NCBI GenBank assembly: GCA_963921195.1 | Contig: OY992538.1 | Location: 233,237,462 to 233,301,461, forward strand | DNA from: Pegoplata infirma | Lineage: Eukaryota; Arthropoda; Insecta; Diptera; Anthomyiidae | Direction of reading: 5' to 3' | DNA length: 64,000 nucleotides | In this document: positions 22,632-33,887 of the stretch, in pieces | How the letters are laid out: each line of letters starts with the position of its first letter | How positions within the stretch are numbered: the first letter of the stretch is position 1 | Translations under genes and position numbers: made by a program | Notes under the pieces: model-generated | Told to the model about the DNA's origin: nothing | Database searches by the model: none | The model's input: only the letters and a program-made list of their open reading frames with translations

Positions 22632-24373
22632 TAGACCGACTCACCTTACATGGGCAAAAAAAAAGTTCAAGTTGTACCCCCCTCAAAATTAACTTTGACA
22701 TGTTTTATGAAGATTCCCAAAATATTTGGTCTCTAGCGATAATCTCCCGTGAGCTAAACCGCGTCAAAAAAGGGTCCAAAAATGGTATTTTTCATGAATA
22801 AAAAAATCAGTAAATTTTTTTTTGTCCAATGAATGACCAAATATAATAGATATTTAGGAATTCTTTGATTCTACATTAAAACATTTTTAAAATCCAACCA
22901 CAGACTCGAGATAACGAGATGTTTACGTCAGTTTTTTGATGCTTTTCAATTCGATTTTAATGAGAACTTAAATAACTTTGGTATTTTTTGTCCGATTTTC
23001 ACTTATAATACATCGTTAGAAAGGTGTTGACCACCGCTTGGGATTTTAGTCAAAAATTAACCCTTAACTGCACTGCCTAAGTTTTTTATAACATTTGCAT
23101 CGACATCATTTAAAACCGTTTTATAACCACAAAAAGCATATCTTTGTGCAGGAAACACGTTTAATTAATATATTTGGCCGCAATTAATTTAACCCATGCA
23201 TGATCAAAATATTTTGGCAAACATTCTTAAAAAATTTTTTGCGGAAATTATTGAAAGCTAGTTGTAATACTTTAAAAAAATAAAATTAAATAAAGTTTTG
23301 TTTATTTTAGTCAATAATTAACCCTTAACTGCACTGTCTTAATTTTTTATAACATTTACTTCGACATCATTAAAAACCCATTATATAACCACAAAAAACA
23401 TATCTTTGTGCAGGAAACACGTTTAATTATTATATTTGGCCACAATTAATTTAACCCATGCATGATCAAAATATTTTGGCAAACATTTTTAAAAAAGTTT
23501 TTGCGGAAATTATTGAAAGCTAGTTGTAATACTTTAAAAAAATATAATTAAATAAGGTTTTTGTTTATCTAGACGTCCTTATTAATATCAAATAATTATT
23601 ACGTGTACCACATTCCCGGTCAAACTTTTTTTCGAAATTTGTATGTGCAAATTAATTTTAAAAATAATATATAAACAAATTTTGGTCTTAATCGCATATA
23701 TTCGTGCAAAAAACGCAAAAACCTTTTTTATTTAATTTTTTTAAAGTATTTCTGCTAGCTTTCAATAATTTCCGCAAAAACTTTTTTAAAAATTTTTGCC
23801 AAAATATTTTGGTCATGCATGGGTTAAATTAATTGTGGCCAAATATATTAATTAAACGTGTTTCCTGCACAAAGATATGCTTTTTGTGGTTATAAAATGT
23901 TTTTTTAATGATGTCGAAGTAAATGTTATAAAAAAGTAAGACAGTACAGTTAAGGGTTAATTTTTGACTAAAATCTCAAGCGGTGATCAACACCTTTCTA
24001 ACGATGTATTAGAAGTGAAAATCGGACAAAAAATAACAAAGTTATTAAAGTTTTCAGTAAAATCGAATTGAAAAGCATCAAAAAACTGACATAAACATCT
24101 CTTTATCTCGAGTCTGTGGTTAGATTTTTAAAATGTTTTAATGCAGAATCAAAGAATTCCTAAATATCTATTATATTTGGTCATTCATTGGACAAAAAAA
24201 AATTTGCTGGATTGTATATTCATGAAAAATACCATTTTTGGACCCTTTTTTGACGCGGTTTAGCTCACGGGAGATTATCGCTAGAGCCCAAATATTTTGG
24301 GAATCTTCATAAAACATGTCAAAGTTAATTTTGAGGGGGGTACATCATCAACTTTTTTTTTTGAGTCACTCTA
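22632..24373. mobile_element. 1.74 kb foldback hAT-type element, 8-bp duplication ATAAACAT
   Basis: The ends TAGACCGACTCA and TGAGTCACTCTA are inverted, and the arms pair over hundreds of bases: TTGACGCGGTTTAGCTCACG near 24250 is complementary to the segment near 22755. Exact ATAAACAT copies flank both sides (22624-22631, 24374-24381). The left arm carries an extra tandem copy of about 260 bp (23051-23310 and 23311-23570). No ORF. Confidence 0.88.
23051..23570. repeat. Tandem duplication (2 x about 260 bp) in one foldback arm
   Basis: Both units begin near ATTAACCCTTAACTGCACTG and share ATATCTTTGTGCAGGAAACA and CCCATGCATGATCAAAATAT. The right arm has the matching sequence once only (about 23735-23960, inverted), so the duplication came after the palindrome formed, or one copy was lost from the right arm. 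Confidence 0.8.
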
Positions 24374-24409
24374 ATAAACATAATCGTGTTTAGAACCTTA
24401 GAAAACTAC

Positions 24410-25100
24410 CTGTTGTAAAATAACAAAATATAGGTACTGATTTTCCTGTAACGTCTACAATATTTTCTGATTTCCCAGTTAAATGCTACATATTACCAAT
24501 TCAGAATCTAAGATCTTTTGTAATAAGAGATTTTAATTATTGTACAATTAGATTCCGAAATTTCTGAGAAAAATTAGAACAAAAATACTTTTTATTAGTC
24601 CTGTGCTGCTGTTTAAATGCAACAATTAGTGGTGACTTTTAACTCTTTAAATCATTTAAAAGTCGAGGTTAATGATAATTCTATCATTAATGATATTCTA
24701 AGAATTAAAAAATGTATCTTAAATTCTATTTAAAAAAAGGTACCTTACACTTTGTATAGTTTTACAGAATTTATATGCTATGAATAATGCTTTGCTTTTC
24801 TCCTAGTAATATGCTACATATTTAAGTGACTATCTGCTCAATCTTTAAGGAGCAATTTGACAATAACAATATTTTGACAGATGTTTTTTAGATTTGTTGC
24901 TTAGTTTTAGAAAATTTTGAAAATCTTGGAAAATTGTTGATCGAAATTACTGTCTTTTAATGCTGTGCTCCTGCTGAAATGCAACAATTAGTATTGACTT
25001 TTAACTCTTTCTTCATTCACTTAAAAATGTCAAATAAAATTTGAAGAATTAACAAATTTAAAACTTATATTTAGCAATATGCCAAAAAAATCAACTTTTT
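24410..25100 (+). repeat. Array block 4
   Basis: Two clear cores near 24603 (GCTGTTTAAATGCAACAATT then AGTGGTGACTTTTAACTCTT) and 24966 (CTCCTGCTGAAATGCAACAA). These belong to a subtype with GCAACAATTAGTGG instead of GATACAGTTTGTGG. No ORF. Confidence 0.68.
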
Positions 25101-25400
25101 CATTTTCAAGCTATGAATCCCGAATGATTTTATATGTTTCGGGGGTAGAGTCAGGTACCCTACTTGCTTATTAGAATGCCCCTCACTTGTCCTAAAACGG
25201 ATATTTAGGGTGGCCCTTAGAACTTGGATTTTTTGACTTTTTATGAATTTAACGCATTATTTATGGTAATAGTTACAAAATCAATGTTTTTATGTGTTGA
25301 ATAGTTAGTTTGGGTAGTAATCTTCCATTTTTGGTTTTTGTTGGAATAATACACTGAAAAAAACAAAGTGGCAACAACAAAACTTGGAAGTAAGAAAATA
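25100..25400. other. Unique-looking AT-rich sequence
   Basis: No gene. TACACTGAAAAAAAC at about 25350 looks like a single end of the TA-flanked element group, but I find no partner end. Confidence 0.35.
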
Positions 25401-25419
25401 CTACTTCTAACATTTAGCG

Positions 25420-25730
25420 CGGCACAAATTGGGCTGAATATTATGGCTTGCCATGCAACACAGTTGTTAATGACATTAAAATCTAAAATTCTGCCGTGGT
25501 GCTTGGCGATCGCATTTTTCGTTTACAAGAAAATTAGGAAAATGTAAAAAAAAAGGTGAAAAAAATTAAAAAAAAGGGGTTTTTTGACCTTCATTCACTT
25601 ATAACTTTTGAAGTAGGAATGTTATCTTCAAGCACCACCGCAGAATTTTAGATATTTTAGTCATCAACAACTATGTTTTCTCCCAAGGCATAATATTCAG
25701 CCGAATTTGTGCCGTATTACAAACAGTACA
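25420..25730. mobile_element. Small foldback element (GGCACAAATT ends)
   Basis: The left arm GCGGCACAAATTGGGCTGAA and right arm TTCAGCCGAATTTGTGCCG are inverted copies. Pairing continues through AATATTATGGCTTG, GTTGTTAATGAC and AAAATTCTGCCGTGGTGCTT with their complements at 25640-25700. The loop is an A-rich stretch with ACCTTCATTCACTTATAAC. No ORF or confirmed target duplication. Confidence 0.68.
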
Positions 25731-26002
25731 GCCTATTTTCGACAAATTTTATTAATTGATTAAAAAAACAGGGTGAATTTTTAAAAAAAACGTACATTTA
25801 TGCTACTGAAATTAGTTATACATTAGTTATTAAGAACATAGACACTGTTTTCACTTTGGGAAACAAAATCCCTTTCCATTTGATAAGTAAATATACTTAT
25901 ATTTCATTTACTATTGTGATAAAGCGGCAGTAGATATTTTAGCCGTCACCTTTGCGTGCTTATGAATTACACAGCCTCACAAAAATATAAAAAGGTTCTG
26001 AC

Positions 26003-26425
26003 CCATAAACCAGACCCACCAATTCTTATGTATTATGACCTCCTGAATGCGATGCCGCCATAAGAATTGAATTCTATTGTTGGGTTTTCATGTAATTTAC
26101 AAGGAAAGTCCGCAAAGTGAACTTACCTAATTTGTAAATTTTACCATGTTAAAAAGTGTTTGTTTAAATGCATGTTACTTTTAAAATTTTTGACAGATTT
26201 TATTAAAACACCTCTTATTTTCTTCGTAATAAACCAAACTTGATCTTATATAAAGAAATAAAATTTTAAAAAATTTTTACTACCAATAAGTCAAATTTAC
26301 AAAGAAACCGAGTAGGTTCACTTTGTGGACTGTCCTTGTAAATTACAGAAAAACCCAACAATTGAATTCATTTCTAATGACGGATTCGAATTCAGAAGGT
26401 CAAAATACATAAGGATTAGTTTCTG
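26003..26425. repeat. Inverted repeat, arms of about 120 bp
   Basis: The left arm (about 26003-26135) and right arm (about 26300-26425) are inverted copies at roughly 80 percent by eye, sharing TTGTAAATTACA, AACCCAACAAT and GTTCACTTTG words. The right arm ends next to the ORF at 26432. It could be an inverted duplication of the upstream part of that gene-like segment, since both arms can be read as ...MTDSNSEGQNT / ...MAASHSGGHNT. Confidence 0.6.
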
Positions 26426-26431
26426 GAGGAT

Positions 26432-26914
26432 ATGGCACCTCATAAAGAAATATACACCAGATGTCAGCAAGTAAAGGCCCGGCAAAACAAATGCATTCAC
26501 TTCCTTATCGATGTTTTGCAGTTCTATCCAACGAAGCAAGATAGGGAAAATGGTGTGAAAATAATGAAAAAGGTTTTTCAGGAAAATAAAAAATGGAATG
26601 CTGAGGAACGAATAAAGCGATTGGAAGAGATGTAGAGCAAACAACAAGTAAAAAAACGACGTACGGAGAGTAAAGTCCTATTTCTAAATTTGCTTGATGT
26701 GAATGAGCCTATGCAATTATTTAATTTATTAAATGGACTATCTTATGTCATTGTACAGAGTAATCGGATTAAAATTATTAAAAAGCCAATAAAAATGTTG
26801 AGAGGTTTAAATTATAAATATCACGGTGAAAAAGTTTGGCAAACAGCAAATTTGGATTTAGAGTCCCAACTCAAAGAAAAGCTAAAGATTTTGCACTCTT
26901 ATGTAGATCTCTAA
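26432..26914 (+). pseudogene. Unrecognised ORF broken by one in-frame stop
   Basis: Two open segments in the same frame, 26432-26635 and 26690-26914, are separated by a single TAG at 26633-26635 with an open codon run between, so they were probably one ORF of about 160 residues. The first half is basic and helical-looking (KARQNKCIHFLIDVLQFYPT, then EERIKRLEEM); the second contains LLDVNEPMQLFNLLNGLSY and ends LKEKLKILHSYVDL. I see no catalytic motif, membrane segment or domain I can name. The start is uncertain: ATG at 26432 is preceded by GGAGGAT, with a TAG four codons upstream. AATAAA lies about 10 bases after the final stop, which would suit a 3' gene end. It may be a decayed host exon, a retrocopy or an element-encoded protein. 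Confidence 0.45.
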
Positions 26915-27520
26915 AAATTTAAATAAAAAAATAACTTGATGTTTTTAAAAGTATAAATAATAACGATTTCTGGTTAATACAATTCTAGTAAAATAACAAA
27001 AATTTTTTTTCGCAGAACTAAAAATGTAAACTTTAATGATCAATTTAATAAAAGTTACATACATATTTTAATATAAATTTGGTACTATTTCATTATCTTA
27101 TAGATCTTTTCCTTCTCATTCGCTTAGTTTTCATCCGATTTTCAAGTTTTTTTTTTTGTTGGAAAGGTATTTAAATTACCTTTCTAATTGTTGAATTTTG
27201 TTAGTACAAATTATTGCCGCTAGATGGCGTAAAATTTATATTTTTTTTTAAATGCATCAAAACACCCTGTATTTGCAAATATTTTGAGTTCATATGTTCT
27301 GCAAAAGTACTCCCCATATGATTTGGTACAAAGTTGCCAAACAACATTTGGTCGAATTCTGGAAATTTAACGGTCAAAATTTTGATTTTCTTCAAGAACC
27401 TAAAAATAACGGTAATTTTGTAAATAACGGAATTATAAAAAAGTCGCGGAACAAAAGTTGCTTCTGATACCCTAAAGAACCATTTTTAACAATAAAAAAG
27501 TTCTTTTTCGCAAAAAGTCG
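26915..27520. other. AT-rich stretch after the broken ORF
   Basis: No gene is recognised. It starts with a possible polyadenylation signal (AATAAA near 26923). Confidence 0.4.
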
Positions 27521-29350
27521 ATTTTGGCATATTGCTACTTATATTTTAAATTTAAAGAATTGATATCTAATATGCAACAGATTACGGTGGCATTAAACTC
27601 TTTCTGCTAGTTTTTTTTCTTTCTCTTAGAGATCTTTTTAGATTTTTGTCTAAAAAATATATTTTTTTTTACATTTCTTCAAATAAAAATCTGTGCTCCT
27701 ATTGAAATGCAACAATTAGTGGTGACTTTTTGACTCTTTAATTCCTTTAAAGATCGAGGTTATGGATAGAATTACTAAATTTACACTTACAATTTTTTAA
27801 TTTGTAATTCCTAGAATTTTATTTAATCATAACCTCGACCTTAAAATTAATAAAAGAGTTAATTATTAAAAGTCATCCCTAATTGCTGCAATTAAATAGG
27901 AACACAGAAGTAAATAGCAGTAGATGTTGAAAAACTAAAATAGAAAATTTAAGAACCATCTGTCAAAAGATTTATTAATTGTTTAGATCAGCGGTTACCA
28001 ACCTTTTTGACTCGCGTACCCCTAATTTTAAATATTATCAGCCGCGTACCCCCAAACGAGTTTTTTGTTTTCGTTAAAAAACTTCATATATAAATATATT
28101 TATATATGAAGTTTAAATTTTTTATCTGCGTGTATTATATTTTTTTTTGAAGGATTTAGGGGAGATCAAAACAATGGTGGTATTTTTTTGGAAAAATGTT
28201 CGCATCTGAAAACGCGGATTTCGAGCTGATTTTTTTGCAGAGCAAAAAAAAATCTGATTTCACCAGTCCATTCTACACCAAAAATGAATAAATCGGACGT
28301 TTTTTAAACTCTTAAAAAAGTTCCAAAAGCCCGTCACAGGGAGCAGAAATATGTTATTAAATTTTTTTGAAAGATTTTTTTTTTAATATATTCGATGAAA
28401 GGGCATTTTGAGCTTAGCAAAATGGTACAAAAATTTCCACTCTATCACATTCCATTGAAAAGTTATAAGCTCTCAAAAATTTGGGAACCAAATTCGGAAT
28501 CAGCATCGAAAGGTTAATCGAAAAAAGTGTTCAGATCTCAAAATATCATCAAAAAATATCTCAAAAATTGCTCTCTAAAATGCAAGAAAAAAAATAAATT
28601 TTTATGAACTTTTTCCCAAAAACCTGCCGTTATGGAACACTTTGGAAGCCAGATGCGGAACCACGATTGTCCAAATTACTAAAATTTTGCGTACCCCCGC
28701 GGACTGTCTCGCGTAGTGGTACGCGTACCATAGGTTGGTAACCGCTGGTTTAGATGATCATAAAAGAACGAATAGAAAATATCTAAAAAGCAACTCCGTA
28801 GGATAATTCTTTTTTTTAAATTTTAAAATTTGGAAAAATTTTAAATCAGTGTCTTTTAATTCTGCACTCCAGTTGAAATGCAACAATCAGTGGTGACCTT
28901 TGAGTCAAAATTCAAATTCTTGAAGTGTTCTTACAAATTCATTAGAAAAATGAGCCATTCAAAATATTTTAAACCTGCTAAAGAAAATGTACCTTACATT
29001 TTGTGTATTTTTTCAGATTTATTTGTAAAAATTTTGCTGGTCTCCTAGTAAAATGCTACGGATTTTAGTGATTTTTAATTTAACTGTTTGAAATCCTTGA
29101 TGAAAAAAAAAAAAGAAATCTATCGTGTTTGCTCCCAATTTTATAACATAAGTTTCTTTTTTCTAAATGTCAGCACCAAAAAAATCGTATCATCGGGTAT
29201 TTTTAAAGTAGATTCATTATCCGATCTGTGATATTTATGATTTTAGATTTTAAAATTTCTAATAAAAAATCAATAATAAACCTTGTCTATTAACTCTGAG
29301 GTCCTCTTGAAATGAGACAATTAGTGTTTACTTTAACCTTATAAACATGG
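27520..29350 (+). repeat. Array block 5
   Basis: Cores of the GCAACAATTAGTGGTGAC subtype near 27700, 28868 and 29310, and an inverted core near 27835-27910 (GAGTTAATTATTAAAAGTC, then ATTGCTGCAATTAAATAGGA), the only inverted one in this half of the window. A hAT-type element occupies 27989-28747. Confidence 0.68.
27989..28747. mobile_element. 759-bp hAT-type MITE, 8-bp duplication GTTTAGAT
   Basis: The ends CAGCGGTTACCAACCT and AGGTTGGTAACCGCTG are exact inverted repeats. GTTTAGAT flanks both sides (27981-27988 and 28748-28755). Just inside both ends lie GCGTACCCC words in repeated and inverted form (CGCGTACCCCTAA, CCGCGTACCCCC, TTGCGTACCCCCGCGG). CAGCGGTT-type ends with 8-bp duplications are classic hAT features. 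No transposase ORF. Confidence 0.92.
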
Positions 29351-29537
29351 ACTCCTGCTGAGATTTTTGTCAAAAATTTAATGATGCCTTATAAACATAA
29401 ATCGACAGAGTTGCCATAGGTAAAACTTTTAAAAATGGTCTCATAAATTTAATTGTTAAAAAAAATGTTTTCAAACAATCAATATTTGAAAATATATTTT
29501 TTTAGTTTACTCAAAAAATCCAAAATTCAGCAAATCT

Positions 29538-29915
29538 TCACCTAAAATGCAAAAGGCCCTAACTAACATTTTATTAATTTTACAGGAGAAGCGAAAAACA
29601 GTATTGAATGATATTTTAAATTTGTTAATAAATTTGTTATTTTTCAATGAATTTGGCTAAACTTTTGTGAGGACGTTCTTTTAATAAATATGAATCAAAA
29701 TAAATCAAAAAATATTAAAAAACTTTTATGTTTTCTTACGTCCATTGGCGATTGCCCAAATCGCATGTTTTTAAATTTTGGCTATAAAATCGCTAATTTT
29801 TATTATGCAGCTCTAATTTTTTGTGGAGACGTGTATGTTGAAAAAATAATCCAGAACTAATAAAAACCCGGATTTTGAATTTTTTGTTAGTTAGGGCCTT
29901 TTGCATTTTAGGTGA
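29538..29915. mobile_element. 378-bp MITE with TCACCTAAAATGC ends
   Basis: The left end is TCACCTAAAATGCAAAAGGC followed by CCTAACTAACA; the right end is TTAGTTAGGGCCTTTTGC followed by ATTTTAGGTGA, so about 31 bp of the termini are perfectly inverted. No ORF, and no confident target duplication. Confidence 0.82.
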
Positions 29916-30236
29916 CGAAATATAAATTGATACCCAGTTGGCAAAATAAAATCAGCGCTGACATACCGATATCCTTATTTAATTGGTGACATTTTCATAA
30001 AAATTTTTCAAATGTCCCCAATGACATGTCAGCAGTTATTTTTTTATTAATTTTTAATTGTATTAATTAATTAATGGCATGATACGAATATCAAAAAATT
30101 GTTTCAATATGTCAAACTGTTTTCAAGATATCACCATTTGTAACTTGCAAAAAAAGTTCAAAAATTTTACCGTACTCATGGGAAAATCAAAAGTTAAAAA
30201 AAATGCCGCTCTAACGATACATAAAAATTTTGAAAT
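29916..30236. other. AT-rich stretch, nothing recognised
   Basis: No coding region or element structure. TACCCAGTTGGCAAAA at 29932 weakly resembles the array word TACCCAGGCAGAAATT. Confidence 0.35.
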
Positions 30237-31189
30237 ATTTTGAACAAGTCTATATTAATTAATAGACAAGCTCGAGGCCACAGTTGTTTTTAAAAATATT
30301 AATTTTTATTATTTTCAATATTTCTCCATCCTTCGGATGGCATCTTCAGGAATCTTAAAGATATAAACAAAAAACAAAAAACACAAATTAAATTGGAAAC
30401 ACTGTAACTTTAAATTATTATACACAAAAATATAACAAACAGAAAGAACAAAAACAAAAAACCAATAAGAAAAAACTCACAATAACGAGTAACAATAACC
30501 AAATTCAACGACTGCTCGTGTTTACATTTAATATTGCACTAATTGATCTTTCGATTTTTGTTTATAATATGACGAAAACTTTGTGCTACGTTATCCACAT
30601 CGCTCTTAAAATGAATTCTCTTATCCTGTGTTATATTAATTATATGCAGCATTTCTAATGTGAATCGTTTGTTGTATCTCTCCTCTGTTTGTAATATTTG
30701 TACATCCCCGAGTAAAAATTTTTGTATGGAGCAATATATGTTCTTATATTATTCCAGATCTGTTGATAGATCCGAGATTTGAAAGATCAGCACTGATCCG
30801 AAAAATGGATCGCTAAGATTAGATCAGTTTTAACCGGACGGATACAATTTGATCCGAAAAGTGGGTTTATCTAATTAGATCAGTTTTAATCGGTGGGATA
30901 CAATTTCATCCGAAAAATGGTTGGATCTTATTGGACCAAGACAAAAAAAAAAAGATTTTTTTAGCTGGATAAAAAAAGATAAAATTTCATACGAAAGAAA
31001 AAATAAATATTACAAAAAACTTTAGATAAAATTTTATCCGAAAAAAAAAATCTATTTTTAGAACTATATATAATTTAATCCGAACAATAAAATCTATTTT
31101 TAGAACTGATAAAGTTTTATCCAAACAATTTTTTTCAATATTAAGATATAAATATATATAATTAAAATTTATTTAAAAAAAAAAAAAAA

Positions 31190-31275
31190 AAAATTCGAGC
31201 GGCGGGGGAATCGAACAGCTACCAACTGTTTTGTAATCGCAATCTCTACCCTCTGACCCAGCGGACGTTGTTAAT
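31190..31275 (-). other. tRNA-like sequence with A- and B-box-like motifs and T tract
   Basis: The minus strand reads CGCTGGGTCAGAGGGTAGAG (A-box-like, TGGGTCAGAGG), and about 35 bases later TGTTCGATTCC (B-box-like), followed by CCCCGCCGC and then a run of about 18 T residues that could stop RNA polymerase III. The T-stem and acceptor stem do not pair well, so I do not call a tRNA gene. It looks like a decayed tRNA-derived promoter inside the CCCGAG element. Confidence 0.5.
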
Positions 31276-31989
31276 AAATGACAACTTTAAAAGACTATGT
31301 TTTAAAAAAACTTAGAAAATTTTTGAAAATAGTTTATCATATATAATTATATCAAGTTTAACTTATATATAATTAAATCCAGTTTATTTTATCGGGTATA
31401 TGATTGCATCAAATTATATTCGACTTGAATTTGAACAAAATTTTAAAAAAGACTTAGAAAATTTTTGATAAAATTTGTGATTTTTTTTTTTTTTTTAGTT
31501 TATTTGCTGAGCTAATAGGGGGTTTAATACTGAGTTCAACAACATGATTTTCAATTTCCAATGCTCTTAATTTTCAAAGTTATAAAGCTTTAAAGTAAAA
31601 ACGGTTTTTGGCTTATGAGCTTCACATTTTTCATCGGATCCAAATTTTCTTTCTGCCGTTGTATATTTAATAAAAATACCTTTAAAATGGTATAAAACAC
31701 GTATAAACTTTTTACTCACCAACGGCCAAATAATGAGTTTTAAGTTTTTTTCGGAAGTTTTTTCAGACAAAAATAATTTTATCTGAAAATATTGCTAACA
31801 TAAGTTCGAACCAAATATACTTTTAATTATTGGCAACAAATAAAGCTTTGATTTGAGCTTGATCTGAGGACTTTAGCTCTCTTAAAACCAGAGATATTGA
31901 TGGTTAAACATTAAAGTTTTAAAATATTTTTTTCTTCGGATTAAATAATATATAATTATATCAAAATATAATTATTTTTGAAATATTTT

Positions 31990-32640
31990 TGTTAAAATTC
32001 AGGGATTTTATTTTTTTTTAATTTTAAAAACGAAAACGCATTAAAAAATCATTTAGATTAAAAAAAAATATAAAAAAAATATTTTTTTTCCTGACTTAGT
32101 CGGGAATCGAACTCAGGGTCCTCAAGAATTATATATTATCATATATGATGCAATATAGAAAGTTATATTACTATATATAAATAATATTTATTTCTAAATA
32201 TTATCATAAAAAATAAATTAATCAATATTTTTAAGTTTAGTAATAAATTAAAGCTTCTAAAACATATTTTCTTTAAAAAAAAATTAAAAAAAAACAACTT
32301 TTTTTCTTAGCTCAGCCGGGGATCGAACCCAGGGTCCCTAGGAACCATATATTAACTTATATGGTGTAATATATAAAATTATATAACTATAAATAAATAA
32401 TATTTATTTTTCGATTTTATCATAAAAATTTAATTATTCAATATTTTTAAGTTTAGAAAAAACAAAAAGCTTTAAAAACATATTTTCTTTTTTAAAAAAT
32501 TAAAAAAAAATAGTTTTTTTCTGGGTTGAGCCGGGAATCGAACTCGGGGTCCCCAAGCATCATATATTATCTTATATGATCTTTTATAAAGTTACACACA
32601 ACTATTTAAGTAACATGCATTTTTTAAACATTTAACTTTT
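31990..32640 (-). repeat. Three tandem units of about 215 bp with B-box/T-arm-like motif
   Basis: Each unit carries, on the minus strand, a word of the type CTGGGTTCGATCCCCGGCTG (others: GAGTTCGATTCCCG), beside a GGGACCC or GGACC run and ATATGATN ATATA words. Motif positions near 32101, 32319 and 32532 give spacings of about 218 and 213 bp. Shared flanks include AATAATATTTATTT and CAATATTTTTAAGTTTAG. No A-box partner is obvious upstream of each. Confidence 0.65.
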
Positions 32641-33723
32641 AAAATCCAATATGCATTTTTTTAAGTTTTAATATACAATGGATTAAACAGATTTTTTTTT
32701 TCTATTTAAAAATTTATAGAATTTATATATATTTTTTTTTGACTGATTTTAGGTGCTTTGAGAATCATATATAATTATACAAGCTCTCTTGTATACTTAA
32801 ATGAAAATATATATGATGCAACATTAAAAAAAAATATTGAAATACTGTCATATAAAAGTATGCATAATTATATATAAAATATTGTGAAAGAAAAAAATAT
32901 TTTTTACCTTATACAATTGTATAACATTTTATATGGCGTTACATGTGCCACCATTTAAAATTATATATAGAGTTTAAAAAAAATTTTATTTATATGGTAC
33001 CTTACAAAACTATATACGGTATCTCATAAGCCATTTATAATTATATCTTTGATAATATTAAAAAAATAAATGTTTGATGCCATGTATAGTTTTATATAAC
33101 TGTATATAGAGTTATATGTGCGACCATATATAATTATATTTGAAATTTTTTTTTTCGTTTTTTAAGATGGAACCATATATAGTTTTAAATGGTTTCTTGT
33201 AAGTCATATATAATTTTAAATGGTTTCTTGTAAGTCATATATAATTATATATATAATGATATTGGATTTTTTTTAAATATGCTCGTATACGTTATTTGAT
33301 ATTAAGTCACATATAAATATGTATGCAATCAGATTAAGTTATATGTGTCACATATGATTATGTCTCCCACATGTATTTATATATTAATATGGTTATCATT
33401 AGATGTAATTTTTATATAACTCCATTTAAAAAATTTGGAAAAACTCAATGCGAGATATAATTATGTACTTTGTTTGATATGAAAACATATTATTTCATAT
33501 GGCTATATATACATACATCAAATAATGTAAAATTATATGTATTCATTTTTACTCGGGTCGTCTAGTTTGGGTGTGTGTTGTTATTCTGCACAATGGGCCG
33601 CAAGTGCTGTTTTATGTGTCACTGAATCACTCCTACATTTCAAATCAGATTTATGTCCTGCCATTCTAGTCTTTAATTTATTTTTGGTAGTTCCTACATA
33701 TACTTGATCGCATATAGACGATG

Positions 33724-33887
33724 TACAAATATTACAAACAGAGGAGAGATACAACAAACGATTCACATTAGAAATGCTGCATATAATTAATATAACACAG
33801 GATAAGAGAATTAATTTTAAGAGCGATGTGGATAACGTAGCACAAAGTTTTCGTCATATTATAAACAAAAATCGAAAGATCAATTAG
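33724..33887 (+). pseudogene. Inverted second copy of the Penelope endonuclease C-terminus
   Basis: The plus strand repeats the C-terminal coding part: VQILQTEERYNKRFTLE then MLHIINIT, FKSDVDNVAQSFRHI and the stop at 33885-33887. It is nearly identical to the minus-strand copy at 30539-30708. Its start overlaps the minus-strand endonuclease first half in a stretch that reads sensibly on both strands. Confidence 0.82.

Larger units (their letters stand above)
30709..33557. mobile_element. 2.85 kb CCCGAG-ended element with tRNA-like repeats
   Basis: The ends are CCCGAGTAAAAAT and ATTTTTACTCGGG, flanked by a TC duplication (30707-30708 and 33558-33559) that, once removed, repairs the Penelope reading frame. 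The interior is built of ATATATGATTATATA-like words plus a tRNA-like block (31190-31275) and three related units of about 215 bp (near 32100, 32319 and 32532). Near the left end lie GATCCGAAAA/GATCAGTTTTAA words in degenerate repeats (30740-31120). The end sequence matches the palindromic MITE at 37152-37425. No transposase ORF is visible. Confidence 0.75.
30539..33745 (-). pseudogene. Penelope GIY-YIG endonuclease C-terminal part, split by MITE
   Basis: Penelope proteins end in a GIY-YIG endonuclease that nicks the insertion site. On the minus strand the first half (33745-33560) reads VCNICTSSICDQVYVGTT then KNKLKTRMAGHKSDLK and KTALAAHCAE, with YVG standing for the YIG motif and the arginine and histidine at the expected spacing. 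A stop and the element boundary follow. Beyond the 2.85 kb insertion the minus strand resumes at 30708 with LDDVQILQTEERYNKRFTLE, MLHIINIT and FKSDVDNVAQSFRHI, ending at a stop at 30539-30541. Dropping the insertion and one copy of a GA duplication joins the halves in frame at LDD/VQ. One in-frame stop just after AHCAE shows decay besides the insertion. The reverse transcriptase that should precede it is missing. Confidence 0.82.

Noticed and set aside
31190..31275. True tRNA gene
   Set aside because: A- and B-box words are present, but T-stem and acceptor pairing fail, so only a tRNA-like label is used.
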